From positions 558,001-622,000 of the forward strand of contig NZ_CABPSJ010000003.1 of the NCBI RefSeq assembly GCF_902459745.1: DNA of 64,000 bases. Reading direction: 5' to 3'. The translations under genes and the position numbers were made by a program. Of this stretch, positions 1-9,277 are shown in pieces. The notes under the pieces are model-generated. The model was given only the letters and a program-made list of their open reading frames with translations. It was not told the DNA's origin and ran no database searches. The number at the start of each line of letters is the position of its first letter. The stretch's first letter is position 1. This DNA is from Pandoraea communis. GTDB taxonomy: Bacteria; Pseudomonadota; Gammaproteobacteria; Burkholderiales; Burkholderiaceae.

Positions 1-164
1 TCAAACACGGCAAACCGGAGGGGCCGGAGGTGCGATCCCCTGACGGGCATCGCGACAATCGTGTCGACGCCGAGATGGCCGGGCGTAAGGCCGGAGAGCG
101 CATCGTCGACGAGTTGCTTGGCGGCGATTCGTACGAATGACACCAGTCCCGGGGGCAGTCTCAA
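1..164 (-). CDS. Possible start of an unidentified gene, cut by the window edge
   Basis: An open frame begins at a TTG codon that overlaps the stop codon of the NUDIX-MBL gene by four bases and runs without a stop to the window edge. The visible 54 residues begin MRLPPGLVSFVRIAAK and include a DALSGLTPGHLGVD stretch. The four-base overlap suggests translational coupling with the upstream gene. I do not recognise the family and too little is visible to name it. Another frame in the same stretch is also open but is arginine-rich, as shadow frames are here. Confidence 0.35.
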   Translation of the reverse strand, partial: MRLPPGLVSFVRIAAKQLVDDALSGLTPGHLGVDTIVAMPVRGSHLRPLRFAVF

Positions 165-1858
165 TTCCCCGTCGCAGCACCGGCATGTCGCCGCCATTGA
201 CCGTCTGCCGACACCGACGCGAGACCGTCCTCCGCGAGTTTCTCCAGATGCGCCTGCAAGGAGCGCCGAGCGACGGCGTGCCGTGACACGGGCACATCTG
301 CATACACCACCGGTATGAGCGTCTCGATCGTCGTCGGCCCTATCTGCGCAAGCGCATTGAGCGCGCGGGCCTCGCGCGCGAGCCGATGCGCAATGAGCCG
401 GGCAATTCGTTGCGCCGGCCGATCCATCACAAAGCCATGCCCAGGGGCGAGCCACTCGGGCGCGAGCGCGGCCAGTTTCGCAAGCGACGCCAGATAGGTC
501 GCCATATGCCCGTCAGGCGGGTTGATGACGACTGTCGAGCCTTGCATGACGTGGTCGCCGGTGAAGACCAGCTCAGCGCCTTCCAATGCATAGCAAAGAT
601 GATTGGTCGCATGCCCGGGCGTATGAATCGCGCGCAGGATACGGCCGTCCGGCAACGTCACCGCGTCGCCGTCTGCCAGCGTCACGTCGGGCACGAAGGC
701 TGTGTCTTGCCCTTCGTCATGACGCGCGCGCATGCCATAGGTCGTTGCCCCCGTCCGCGCTTTTAACAGGCGCGCGCCGGGTGAATGATCGCGGTGCGTA
801 TGGGTGACGAAAATCTGCCGGATGGGGCCGCGAGCGGCGCGCAGGATCGCGTCGATGTGCGCCGGGTCGTCGGGGCCCGGATCGATCACCGCCCACGCGT
901 TGTCCGGGCTGCCGCCCACTAGATACGTATTCGTGCCGGGGCCAGTCATCATGCCTGGATTCGGCGCGGTCAGACGCAGCGTGCCGGGCATCAGTGTCAC
1001 CACGCGCCCAGGCACAATCTCGTAGCTGCCCGCGCCTTGTTCGTGCGGATCGGTCAGGGTCAATTCGGCCCAGGCCGGCTCGTCCGGTGTGACCGGCCAG
1101 CGACCCCGTTTGCCGCTGGCAAGACGCGGCTGAATGCGCGGTACCCCTTTCAGTGCCGCTGCGGCGGCTATCGCCTGATCCGAAGTGCCCATGCCCTCCA
1201 GCCATTGCAGCAGCTTGCGCGTGGGCGGCAGCAGGCGAAGTTGATCGGCATGCGTGAGGGCGTACCGGGGGCGCATCCATCGGTGCGCCGCCGTCTCGAT
1301 CTGATCGACTTCGACCTGTTGACCCTCGGGAAGCCTCGCCAGAAAGAACCGTGTGTCAAAACGCTTTGCCAAGCCCAGCGGCGTGACCCAATGACTCAGA
1401 TAGTGCAGACGTTGCGCGGCGAGTTGCACGTCGAACGAGCGGCATAGCGATGCAATATCGACTCGCCCCTCGTGCAGCGCCTCGCGTTCGCCGCGCATGA
1501 TGCCGAGGCGATGTTGGTCGACGGGGGTGCCAGAGCCATCGTCGGCGAACAACACGCCCGTTTCCTCGAAGCATTCCCGCATGGCGGTCACGTAGTAATC
1601 GAGGCCCCCCTCGGGCAGTTGCAGACGCCGACTGGCCGTCGCGTCGTCGAGGGCATCGCACACGAGGTGGCCCAGCCGGTCGCCAGCATCGACTACGCCG
1701 CCGGGGAACACGTAGGCATCGGAACTGAAGTCGGTCGCGCGTACGGCGCGTCGCAACAGCAAGACTTCCATGCCGCTGGCTCGTTCGCGCAGCACGACGA
1801 CGCTGGCGGCCATTCGGAGGCTGGGTGGCGCCGGGTGGGCTTCGTTGCGATCGGACAT
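161..1858 (-). CDS. NUDIX hydrolase fused to a metallo-beta-lactamase-fold hydrolase
   Basis: This 565-residue protein has two domains. Residues about 14-215 are a NUDIX domain: FPGGVVDAGD at 51-60 and RECFEETGV at 94-102 give the GG and RExxEE elements of the NUDIX box, separated by an insertion. Residues about 280-550 are an MBL fold with the zinc motif HTHRDH at 353-358, then TGDH and GHG downstream, similar to the LACTB2-type branch. NUDIX domains usually cleave nucleoside diphosphate derivatives or CoA esters; MBL domains hydrolyse thioesters, phosphodiesters or RNA. The combined substrate is not known to me. The stop overlaps a possible next gene. Cytoplasmic: no signal peptide is visible. 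Confidence 0.9.
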   Translation of the reverse strand: MSDRNEAHPAPPSLRMAASVVVLRERASGMEVLLLRRAVRATDFSSDAYVFPGGVVDAGDRLGHLVCDALDDATASRRLQLPEGGLDYYVTAMRECFEETGVLFADDGSGTPVDQHRLGIMRGEREALHEGRVDIASLCRSFDVQLAAQRLHYLSHWVTPLGLAKRFDTRFFLARLPEGQQVEVDQIETAAHRWMRPRYALTHADQLRLLPPTRKLLQWLEGMGTSDQAIAAAAALKGVPRIQPRLASGKRGRWPVTPDEPAWAELTLTDPHEQGAGSYEIVPGRVVTLMPGTLRLTAPNPGMMTGPGTNTYLVGGSPDNAWAVIDPGPDDPAHIDAILRAARGPIRQIFVTHTHRDHSPGARLLKARTGATTYGMRARHDEGQDTAFVPDVTLADGDAVTLPDGRILRAIHTPGHATNHLCYALEGAELVFTGDHVMQGSTVVINPPDGHMATYLASLAKLAALAPEWLAPGHGFVMDRPAQRIARLIAHRLAREARALNALAQIGPTTIETLIPVVYADVPVSRHAVARRSLQAHLEKLAEDGLASVSADGQWRRHAGAATGN

Positions 1859-2011
1859 GAGGCGTGCGCACGCAAATCGCGCTGAATCGGGAAGCGTCTA
1901 GTTTGCCACCGGAAGGCCCCCGCCGCAGGCGGGGCTACCCCCGATGTGCGGCCTGAGTGGAGTGTGCGGTGTTCGGGGCGAGCAGGGTGAGCCGCGTGTG
2001 TCGGGGCGGCG

Positions 2012-3055
2012 TCATGACGCAGTGCCATTCGCCGCGTGCACCGACACCGTCATGGCGGGCTGGGGGGCACCGTACTGTGGCGCGGGCATGCGTGCCGCAA
2101 CGTCCTTCAGCCATTGCATCGTCGCCTCGGGCTGCGTAACGGGCAGCATGTGGCCGCCGTCCACGAGCGTCAACTGCACGCGTTCGCTGGCGAGCGGCAT
2201 GGTCTCGCCTTGCAGGCGGTAATCGAGGATGCGGTCGCCACGTCCATAGAGGATGTCGACGGGGACCGACAAGGCTGGGTAACGTGCTGCAAGGCTGGGC
2301 ATGTCGCGTTCGGCGGCGAGGATGTCGACGCTGCCCGCCTCGAAGTTGCCCGGCCGGAAGCCGAGCACGCCGCCGCCGCGAACGAGGAAGTCCTTCGGGG
2401 CGTCTTCCGGGCCGAAGACATGGGTGAGTGTCGTGCGGCCCGTCATCATGCCGATAGGCACGGCGAGGGTGCGTCCGACCCAGCGGCGCCAGCGGGCGCT
2501 GCGAATGGCCAGGGCGCGAAAGGCCGCAGGCACCTCGGACACCGGCTGCGTCAGCGGTGCGATCAAGGCGAGTGCCCCGACGCGTTGCGGATGGTCGAGC
2601 GCCAGCGCCAGCGATACCGCCCCGCCCAGCGAGTGCCCTACGACAAGCGGACGTTCAAGTGCGAGGGTGTCGATCAATCGGGCGACGACGTTCGCCTGCG
2701 AGGCAATCGCGCCATCGTGTTGTGCGGCACGCGTCGAGTAGCCGGACCCTGGCCGGTCGACGAGCACGATGCGATGCGTGCGCGCGAGCGCTGCCAGCGG
2801 CAAATAGGCGAAGTTGCGCAACTGACCGCAAAGGCCGTGAATGAACACGACGGCCGGACCCTGGCCGAAATCGACGTAATGCAGACGCTCGCCATCGATA
2901 TCGAGATATTGGCCGTCTGGCGGCACGGCCGCTTCGGCGCGGCGTGCAACGCGATGCGTGAAACGCATCAACACGACCGCAACTGCGGCAAACGCAATGA
3001 CGAGGCAACCGAACAAATAAGCAATGAGCATGATGGCGTATCGAGCAGCAGGCAA
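2012..3055 (-). CDS. Membrane-anchored alpha/beta hydrolase
   Basis: A 347-residue alpha/beta-hydrolase. Residues 6-30 form a single hydrophobic segment that should anchor the protein in the inner membrane. The hydrolase core follows: the oxyanion-hole HGLCG is at 73-77, the nucleophile elbow GHSLGG at 140-145 with Ser142 as nucleophile, and a C-terminal DGGH supplies the probable catalytic histidine. The substrate cannot be read from the sequence; the family includes esterases, haloperoxidase-like enzymes and C-C hydrolases. It stands alone, in the same direction as the NUDIX-MBL gene but about 150 bases upstream of it. Confidence 0.88.
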   Translation of the reverse strand: MPAARYAIMLIAYLFGCLVIAFAAVAVVLMRFTHRVARRAEAAVPPDGQYLDIDGERLHYVDFGQGPAVVFIHGLCGQLRNFAYLPLAALARTHRIVLVDRPGSGYSTRAAQHDGAIASQANVVARLIDTLALERPLVVGHSLGGAVSLALALDHPQRVGALALIAPLTQPVSEVPAAFRALAIRSARWRRWVGRTLAVPIGMMTGRTTLTHVFGPEDAPKDFLVRGGGVLGFRPGNFEAGSVDILAAERDMPSLAARYPALSVPVDILYGRGDRILDYRLQGETMPLASERVQLTLVDGGHMLPVTQPEATMQWLKDVAARMPAPQYGAPQPAMTVSVHAANGTAS

Positions 3056-3135
3056 CGGGAGTCAGGGTGCATCGTAACAACGCGGGGCGCAAGCGGGTTA
3101 CAACGTGGCGCGTCACCCATCGCGGCGCGTGCGGG

Positions 3136-4719
3136 CTAATAACGTGTCGCCGATGCCGCGACGCCCGTCGTATTCGATGCATGCGTGGCCGTGGTCGCGT
3201 CCGGCCCGACCGGTCGCGTCGCGCGACGCTCGAAACGCATGGCGCCATCGTCGACGCTGCCCCAGCGCATCAATCGCAGGTCGCGCAGGTAATTCTGATA
3301 GAACACCCACGGCTTGCGGCCACCCTGTTTTGGCAGCGCTCCGGCGGCGCGCTGAATGTAGCCCGACGTCAGGCCGATGGCCGGCATCTCGCCATGCTCG
3401 CCGTCGCGCAACTGCGGTACGCAGGTGTCCGCCCCCTGCGCATTCATATGATTGATGAGACGGCAGACGTATTGCGCGATCAACTCGGCTTTGAGTGTCC
3501 ACGACGCATTGGTGTAACCGAAGACCGATGCAAGGTTGGGCACGTCGCTGTACATCATGCCCTTGTAGGCGACCGAGTCGGAGAGTGCCACGGGTTTGCC
3601 GTCGACCAGCAGACGGGCGCCGCCCATCAACTGCACGCGCAAGCCGGTCGCCGTCACGACGATGTCGGCGTCGAGCGTCTTGCCGCTTTTGAGCGCGAGT
3701 CCGTTCGCAGTGAAGGACGCGATCTCGTCCGTCACGATGGTGGCTCGTCCGTCGCGCAACGCCTTGAAGATGTCGCCGCCCGGTGCGAGGCAAAGCCGTT
3801 GATCCCACGGTTGATAGCGGGGCGTGAGGTCGCGTTCGACGTCGACATGGCCTTGTGCCTGCCGCGCTGCGCGGCGAATCAGTAAGCGACGGATGGCGTG
3901 CGGCCAGCGTCGCGCCGCATTGTAGAAGCCGAGGGCGATGAGCACGTTCTTCGCGCGCACGATGCGGTGCGCCATGCCCGCCGGCAGCCACGTGCGCAAA
4001 CGTTCGGCGACGCCGTCGCGACTCGGCATCGACAGGATGTAGCTCGGCGAGCGTTGCAGCATGGTGACGTGCGCCGCCGTCGCCGCCATGCTCGGCAGCA
4101 GCGTTACCGCCGTGGCGCCGCTGCCGACGATGACGACGCGCTTATCGCGATAGTCGAGATCCTGAGGCCAGTGCTGCGGATGCACGATGGTGCCGGTGAA
4201 GGCGTCCATGTCCGGCCACGTCGGTGCGTGTCCGGCATCGTAAGCGTAATACCCGCTGCACATGAAGAGGAAGCGGCAGGTGAGCGCCTGCGTGTCCTGA
4301 CGGCCGTCGGCGTGTGTGCGTTCGATGTCCACCGTCCAGCGCGCGATAGTCGAATCCCAGCGGGCCTCACGAACCTTGTGGCCGTAACGGATCAGGCTGT
4401 CGAGCCCCTCTGCGCGAGCGGTGTCCTTGAGATACTCGAGAATCTCGCCGCCATCGGCAATGGCCCGGGGGCTGGCCCAGGGACGGAAGCTGAAGCCGAG
4501 CGTGAACATGTCGGAGTCGGAGCGCACGCCGGGATAGCGGAAGAGATCCCATGTGCCGCCGAGCGACTGGCGCGCTTCGAGCATGGCGAATCGCGTGCCC
4601 GGACAGCGCTCGCGCAAGAAATGCGCGGCAGCGATGCCGGAGAGTCCTGCGCCGACGATGATGACGTCGAGGTCTGTGCCGACACGGTCGACGTCGGTGG
4701 CTGTCGTGTTTGCCGTCAT
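3136..4719 (-). CDS. Flavin-containing monooxygenase, Baeyer-Villiger type
   Basis: A 527-residue flavoprotein that should insert oxygen into a ketone or similar substrate using FAD and NADPH. The FAD-binding GAGLSG is at 23-28. A second Rossmann motif (VVIVGSGATA) lies mid-protein. Just before it is FTGTIVHPQHWP, which fits the Baeyer-Villiger fingerprint FxGxxxHxxxW. I chose the ATG at 4719 because the FAD motif follows at the normal distance; the open frame continues upstream but only into the SDR gene. The SDR ends 22 bases upstream on the same strand, so the two probably form an operon under the divergent TetR gene. The substrate is unknown; SDR/BVMO pairs often act on an alcohol and then its ketone. 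Confidence 0.88.
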   Translation of the reverse strand: MTANTTATDVDRVGTDLDVIIVGAGLSGIAAAHFLRERCPGTRFAMLEARQSLGGTWDLFRYPGVRSDSDMFTLGFSFRPWASPRAIADGGEILEYLKDTARAEGLDSLIRYGHKVREARWDSTIARWTVDIERTHADGRQDTQALTCRFLFMCSGYYAYDAGHAPTWPDMDAFTGTIVHPQHWPQDLDYRDKRVVIVGSGATAVTLLPSMAATAAHVTMLQRSPSYILSMPSRDGVAERLRTWLPAGMAHRIVRAKNVLIALGFYNAARRWPHAIRRLLIRRAARQAQGHVDVERDLTPRYQPWDQRLCLAPGGDIFKALRDGRATIVTDEIASFTANGLALKSGKTLDADIVVTATGLRVQLMGGARLLVDGKPVALSDSVAYKGMMYSDVPNLASVFGYTNASWTLKAELIAQYVCRLINHMNAQGADTCVPQLRDGEHGEMPAIGLTSGYIQRAAGALPKQGGRKPWVFYQNYLRDLRLMRWGSVDDGAMRFERRATRPVGPDATTATHASNTTGVAASATRY

Positions 4720-4741
4720 GGCGATGGTCTCCGGGCGTTGT

Positions 4742-5638
4742 CTATTTGGTTGCCGTGGAGCGAGCCGCTGCGTCGTGCGCTTTCGACGAAGGCTTGCGAG
4801 CCATGGCAGAGCGCCGGTAGAGCCAGGCCACCACGGTCTGATAGCGCGCGCCGAGCAGACGGGCCAGTTTATCGATGCGGTGCGCGTCGTCGCCGACGAG
4901 CACGCGTCGTGCATTACGCTCGACGCCCGCGAGGATCTGCCGTGCAGCGGCGTCCGCACTCGTCGCGTCGATGAGCTTGTTGGCACGCCGGCGGTGCGTG
5001 TGGGCGTCCACACCGGTGAGCAGGGTGATGCTGTCGTCGATACGCGAGGTCAGCACAATGTTGGTCGCGACGCCGCCCGGATGCACACACGTACATGAGA
5101 CGGGCGCGTGCGCCAGTTCCAGCTCCATTCGCAACGCTTCTGTGAAGCCGCGCACGGCGAACTTGCTGGCGTTATAGGCCGATTGGGTCGGCATGGCGAT
5201 GATGCCGAACAGGCTCGACGTATTGACGATATGCCCTTCGCCGGACGCCATCAGGTGGGGGAGGAACGCCTGCGTGCCATGCACGACGCCCCAGAAGTTG
5301 ATGTCCATCAGCCATTTGAAATCTTCCTGGCGCATGGTCGCCACCGGCACCGACAACGAAACGCCGGCATTGTTGAAGACGAGGTTGACCTTGCCGTGGG
5401 CTGCAGCCGTCTCGTGAGCCCAGGCGAAAACGGCGTCGCGATCGGCGACGTCGAGCCGCTGCGTCGTGACGCGAACGCCCAACGCGCGGCAGGCGGTGGC
5501 CGTGTTCGTCACGCTGCTTTCGTCGATATCCGATAACGCGAGATGCGTCCCGCGGCGCGCCAGTTCGAGTGCCAGCGAACGGCCCATGCCCGACCCGGCA
5601 CCGGTAATGGCTGCCACTTTGTCCGTCAACGTCTTCAC
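4742..5638 (-). CDS. Short-chain dehydrogenase/reductase
   Basis: A 298-residue classical SDR. TGAGSGMG near residue 12 binds the nucleotide, NNAG is present, and YNASK supplies the catalytic Tyr and Lys. A C-terminal extension of about 40 residues is rich in basic residues and longer than in typical 250-residue SDRs. It is the first gene of a two-gene operon with the Baeyer-Villiger-type monooxygenase. A plausible role is oxidising a secondary alcohol to the ketone used by the monooxygenase; this is inferred from the pairing only. The divergent TetR gene probably controls both. Confidence 0.88.
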   Translation of the reverse strand: MKTLTDKVAAITGAGSGMGRSLALELARRGTHLALSDIDESSVTNTATACRALGVRVTTQRLDVADRDAVFAWAHETAAAHGKVNLVFNNAGVSLSVPVATMRQEDFKWLMDINFWGVVHGTQAFLPHLMASGEGHIVNTSSLFGIIAMPTQSAYNASKFAVRGFTEALRMELELAHAPVSCTCVHPGGVATNIVLTSRIDDSITLLTGVDAHTHRRRANKLIDATSADAAARQILAGVERNARRVLVGDDAHRIDKLARLLGARYQTVVAWLYRRSAMARKPSSKAHDAAARSTATK

Positions 5639-5714
5639 CGTGTTTGTCTCCGATTTGTGACGCGTCTACCCACCGTCGGGTGACGGACGTCGCATGATCT
5701 GTAATCTTTAATTT

Positions 5715-5730
5715 GGTGTTGATCGTCACC
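5715..5730. promoter_or_regulatory. Candidate TetR operator (GGTG-N2-GATC-N2-CACC)
   Basis: A 16-base palindrome GGTGttGATCgtCACC lies in the 111-base gap between the divergent SDR and TetR genes, extended by one T/A pair on each side. Six of eight base pairs are symmetric. Its position would let one TetR dimer repress both directions. The role is inferred from place and symmetry. Confidence 0.5.
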
Positions 5731-5752
5731 ACTTTAGTTTTACACTCAGGTG

Positions 5753-6454
5753 ATGTCAAATAGCGAAATGGAACAAGGGCTCGAATCGAGAGATGCCGCA
5801 TCGACGGCATCGCCACCTGCGGGGCCGGGTGTGCCGCCAACGGCGACCGGCGGGCGGCGCTATGGCGGGGTGGGGCAGGCCCAGCGGGAGCAGGCACGCC
5901 TTACTGCACTGATCGATGCCGCCACGGAAGTTTTCGGCACGGTCGGATTTCGTCGCGCGACGGTGCGTTCGGTGTGCCGTCTGGCCAAGCTCAACGACCG
6001 GTATTTCTATGCGGCGTTCGAGAACCTGGAGCATTTGTTGCGAGCGACGTACGCGCATCATGCGCAAACCTTGCTCGGGCAATTGCAAGCTGCCATTACC
6101 GAGAGCGCACCAACGCTCGACGCGCGGCTCGACGCCAGTCTGCACAGTTTTTTCGCGTTTCTGCGCAACCCGCATGCGGCGCGTGTCTTGCTGCTCGAGG
6201 TGATGGGCGTGAGTTCCGAGATGGACCAGACCTATCACCGCTATATCTCGGAATTCGCAAAGCTGATCCTGAGCATGGCCAACGTGCCGCCGCCGGCCAG
6301 TGAGGACGCGCAAGCGCAGGCGAGAATTGTCGGCGTGGCGCTGGTGGGCGCGATGACCAACGCCGGCACCGCCTGGGTGCTCACGGGCTATCAGGAGAGC
6401 GAGGCATGCATGGTGGCGAGTTGCCGCCGTGTGCTGCGAGGTGCGCTTGTTTGA
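5753..6454 (+). CDS. TetR-family transcriptional regulator
   Basis: A 233-residue regulator. Residues about 40-90 form the TetR DNA-binding domain (an ALIDAATEVFGTVGFRRATV helix start, then the recognition helix ending in DRYFYAAFENLEHLL). The C-terminal half is an all-helical ligand-binding domain. The first 38 residues are low-complexity (Ala, Pro, Gly) and precede the usual TetR start. A GTG three bases upstream of the ATG is an equally possible start. It is transcribed away from the SDR/monooxygenase operon and a palindrome sits between them, so repression of that operon and of itself is likely. The inducer is unknown. Confidence 0.87.
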   Translation: MSNSEMEQGLESRDAASTASPPAGPGVPPTATGGRRYGGVGQAQREQARLTALIDAATEVFGTVGFRRATVRSVCRLAKLNDRYFYAAFENLEHLLRATYAHHAQTLLGQLQAAITESAPTLDARLDASLHSFFAFLRNPHAARVLLLEVMGVSSEMDQTYHRYISEFAKLILSMANVPPPASEDAQAQARIVGVALVGAMTNAGTAWVLTGYQESEACMVASCRRVLRGALV

Positions 6455-6559
6455 CGTTGCCGGCGGCGCAGCGGCGGTCATGCTCGCTACAATACGGCTT
6501 TCGCGTACGACGCCAAGTCGCGTCGACGCTTCTGATTTCTTACTCTCCAAAGGTCGAAA

Positions 6560-7762
6560 ATGACCACTATCGGAACACCGCTGTCGCCGAACGCGACGAA
6601 GGTCATGCTGTTGGGCGCGGGCGAACTCGGCCGTGAAGTGCTGATCGCATTGCAGCGTCTGGGGGTTGAGACGATTGCCGTGGATCGCTATGACAACGCG
6701 CCGGGGCAGCAGGTTGCCCACCACGCCCGCACCATCGCGATGACCGATCCCGAGCAACTCAAAGCGTTGATCGAAGCCGAAAAGCCGGATCTCGTCGTGC
6801 CCGAGATCGAAGCCATTGCCACACCGATGCTCGAAGCGCTCGAAGCAGACGGTGTGGTGCGCGTGATCCCGACGGCTCGCGCCGCGCGTCTGACGATGGA
6901 TCGCGAAGGCATTCGCCGTCTGGCCGCCGAGACGCTGGGGTTGCCGACGAGCCCGTATCGGTTCTGCGATTCGCTAGAGCAATTGCAGGCCGCGATCGAT
7001 GGCGGCATCGGCTATCCGTGCATCGTCAAGCCGGTGATGAGCAGTTCGGGCAAGGGGCAGAGCAAGATCGACGGCCCCGCCGACGTGAAGGCGGCATGGG
7101 ATTACGCGATGGCCGGTGGCCGAGTGAGCCACGGTCGCATCATCGTCGAGGGCTTCATCGACTTCGACTACGAAATCACGCTGCTAACCGTGCGTGCGCG
7201 TGGTGCCGACGCGCAGATCGAGACGCACTTCTGTGCCCCGATCGGTCACAAGCAGGTGAGCGGCGATTATGTCGAGAGCTGGCAGCCGCATCCGATGTCG
7301 TCGGTGGCGCTCGAACGCGCCCGTCTGATCGCGCGCGACGTCACGAACAACCTCGGCGGACAGGGCATCTTTGGTGTCGAGCTGTTCGTGAGGGGGGAAG
7401 ACGTGTGGTTCAGCGAAGTCAGTCCGCGTCCGCACGACACGGGCATGGTCACGATGATTACCCAATGGCAAAACGAGTTCGAGCTGCATGCGCGCGCCAT
7501 TCTCGGTCTGCCGGTCAACACCACGTTGAAGACGCCCGGCGCGAGTGCCGTCATTTACGGCGGCGTGGACGCGACAGGCATCGTGTTCGACGACGTGGAT
7601 CGCGCCCTGCAAGTGCCGCAAACCGACATTCGTCTGTTCGGCAAGCCGGAGAGCTTCGTGAAGCGCCGTATGGGGGTTGCACTGGCGTATGACAACGATC
7701 TGGATGTCGCTCGCAGCAACGCGCTCGAAGCCGCCAGTCGTGTGAAGCCGCGAGCGGTCTGA
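6560..7762 (+). CDS. purT: Formate-dependent phosphoribosylglycinamide formyltransferase (GAR transformylase 2)
   Basis: A 400-residue ATP-grasp enzyme that makes formyl-GAR from GAR, formate and ATP in purine synthesis without folate. [13 protein letters not shown] near residue 14 is the N-terminal GxGELG motif. [14 protein letters not shown] follows. The ATP-grasp domain includes [16 protein letters not shown] and [13 protein letters not shown], both typical of PurT. Length matches the E. coli protein (about 392). It stands alone, with a good terminator shortly after it, and is the only purine gene in the window. Confidence 0.97.
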   Translation: MTTIGTPLSPNATKVMLLGAGELGREVLIALQRLGVETIAVDRYDNAPGQQVAHHARTIAMTDPEQLKALIEAEKPDLVVPEIEAIATPMLEALEADGVVRVIPTARAARLTMDREGIRRLAAETLGLPTSPYRFCDSLEQLQAAIDGGIGYPCIVKPVMSSSGKGQSKIDGPADVKAAWDYAMAGGRVSHGRIIVEGFIDFDYEITLLTVRARGADAQIETHFCAPIGHKQVSGDYVESWQPHPMSSVALERARLIARDVTNNLGGQGIFGVELFVRGEDVWFSEVSPRPHDTGMVTMITQWQNEFELHARAILGLPVNTTLKTPGASAVIYGGVDATGIVFDDVDRALQVPQTDIRLFGKPESFVKRRMGVALAYDNDLDVARSNALEAASRVKPRAV

Positions 7763-7820
7763 ACCGAGGCGGATCACTACGCCAGCATCGCGCAGTACTG
7801 CGCATTGAAGCGGTAGATGG

Positions 7821-7853
7821 GCATCGTGGGCAGCGGCTCACGATGCTTTTTTT
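7821..7853 (+). terminator. Rho-independent terminator after purT
   Basis: GCATCGTG pairs with CACGATGC across a 10-base loop, followed by seven T. It lies 58 bases after the purT stop. Confidence 0.88.
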
Positions 7854-7862
7854 ATTTTTGCG

Positions 7863-7899
7863 GTTGCGAAACGCAACTATTAAGTTGTATTGTGCAACT
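7863..7899. promoter_or_regulatory. Two inverted repeats upstream of the MarR gene
   Basis: The first repeat is GTTGCG-AAA-CGCAAC at 7863-7877. The second is AGTTG-N7-CAACT at 7883-7899. They share the GTTG/CAAC half-site, are about one and a half to two helical turns apart, and end 46 bases before the marR-type start codon. MarR proteins usually bind such short palindromes over their own promoters, so autoregulation is likely. Confidence 0.55.
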
Positions 7900-7945
7900 A
7901 TGTTGAGGTAGATTTCAGCGAAATGCCAATGGGAGCGTTTGCACA

Positions 7946-8377
7946 GTGAGTCCCGATCCGTCGTTGGTCGAAGCCATTCGCACCGTATCGCGCGAGATGG
8001 TCCGGGAGCTGGGTTTCATGGGCGGCAATTTTGCCGGCACCGATCTTTCGCCGTCCGCTGTCCACGCGTTGATCGAGATCGAGCGCGGGGGTATTACGGC
8101 GCGCGACCTCGGCGCCCGGCTTCATCTCGAGAAGTCGAGCGTCAGCCGGATGCTGCGCAAGCTGGTGCAGTCCGGCGATGTCGGCGAAGCGGTCTCGGAG
8201 CACGATGCCCGTGTGAAGCGGTTGTTCCTGACGCCGGCCGGCAAGAAGCGCGTGGCAGGAATTCACGCGTTTGCTCGCGCGCAGGTGATGGAGGCGCTAG
8301 GTCGTCTGGCGCGCGGGCAGGATCGCATCGTACTGGACGGAATGCGGCTTTACACCGCCGCGTTGAAGCAGCGGTGA
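7946..8377 (+). CDS. MarR-family transcriptional regulator
   Basis: A 143-residue winged-helix protein starting at GTG; no earlier start is in frame. The helix-turn-helix is ITARDLGARLHLEKSSVSRML (about 50-70) followed by a wing with SEHDARVKRLFLTPAGKK. The sequence resembles the regulator half of proteins that fuse MarR to a GNAT acetyltransferase, but it ends at residue 143 and no acetyltransferase domain follows. Two GTTG/CAAC inverted repeats lie just upstream. The SDR 87 bases downstream is the likely partner in transcription. Confidence 0.85.
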   Translation: MSPDPSLVEAIRTVSREMVRELGFMGGNFAGTDLSPSAVHALIEIERGGITARDLGARLHLEKSSVSRMLRKLVQSGDVGEAVSEHDARVKRLFLTPAGKKRVAGIHAFARAQVMEALGRLARGQDRIVLDGMRLYTAALKQR

Positions 8378-8464
8378 CGAGCGCGTGCCTGGGCGTGTGG
8401 CGCAGGCCCGGAAACGTTACCCGGACGAAGTCGTCCTGAAACAACATCTTGAGAGGTCGCTACC

Positions 8465-9277
8465 ATGAACGATTTCCCCTCGCTGACCGAACTTGCCGGG
8501 CCGATACCCGTCAGTGTGCCGGCAGGAAGACTCGACGGCCGCGTATGCCTCGTCATGGGCGGCACCAGCGGTATCGGCCGCGCCACGGCCTTACGCATGG
8601 CTCAGGAGGGGGCGCGTGCCGTGATCGCCACTGGACGGCGCAAGGCACTCGGAGACGCGCTGGCGGAGGATATCCGGCGGCTCGGGGCAGAGGGCATGTT
8701 CGTCAGCGCGGATTTGACGTGCGAAGCGGATATCGTCAGCGCAATAACGCAAACGATGACGCAATTCGGCCGGCTCGACACAGTGTTCAACAACGCCGGT
8801 TTCCAGGAGCCGCGCGCGCGATTGGCTGACCAGACCGACGCCGTCTATTCGCAGGTGTTCGACACTAATGTTCGCGCTGTCTTTCACGCGATGCGTCACG
8901 AGATTTCCGCGCTTCTCGCCTCCGGTGGCGGCACTATCGTCAATAACACGAGTGTGAGCGGTGTACGCAATCCCAATGCCGGGCTCGCGCTCTATGGTGC
9001 CTCCAAGGCGGCGCTCAATTCGCTCACTCGCGCAGCCGCGATGGAATATGCCCCTTCGGGTATTCGCATCAATGCGGTCGCACCCGGGCGTGTGGTGACC
9101 GCCATGATGCTCGCCTCGGGCATTGCCGATATGCGCAGCGTTGCGGCGGGTCTTCCGCTCAAGCGAATGGGGCATCCCGAGGAGGTGGCCGCCGCCGTCG
9201 TCTGGCTGAGTTCCAGTGAGTCCAGCTATGTCGTCGGACACGTTCTGGCAGCCGATGGCGGCTTTCTTGCGGGCTGA
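8465..9277 (+). CDS. Short-chain dehydrogenase/reductase
   Basis: A 270-residue SDR. After a 20-residue leader, GGTSGIGRATA binds NAD(P), NNAG follows, and YGASK is the catalytic pair. GHVLAADGGFLAG closes the protein as in 3-ketoacyl-reductase-like members. A Shine-Dalgarno-like GAGAGG precedes the ATG. It follows the MarR gene on the same strand and is the likely target or operon partner. Substrate unknown. Confidence 0.87.
   Translation: MNDFPSLTELAGPIPVSVPAGRLDGRVCLVMGGTSGIGRATALRMAQEGARAVIATGRRKALGDALAEDIRRLGAEGMFVSADLTCEADIVSAITQTMTQFGRLDTVFNNAGFQEPRARLADQTDAVYSQVFDTNVRAVFHAMRHEISALLASGGGTIVNNTSVSGVRNPNAGLALYGASKAALNSLTRAAAMEYAPSGIRINAVAPGRVVTAMMLASGIADMRSVAAGLPLKRMGHPEEVAAAVVWLSSSESSYVVGHVLAADGGFLAG

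Noticed and set aside
1-303. A 100-residue minus-strand frame at the left edge
   Set aside because: Arg/Cys-rich shadow overlapping the NUDIX-MBL gene; the frame starting at TTG 164 is the better candidate there.
4720-5013. An N-terminal extension of the monooxygenase
   Set aside because: The stretch lies within the SDR gene in another frame and is Arg/Ser-rich; the FAD motif sits at the normal distance from ATG 4719.
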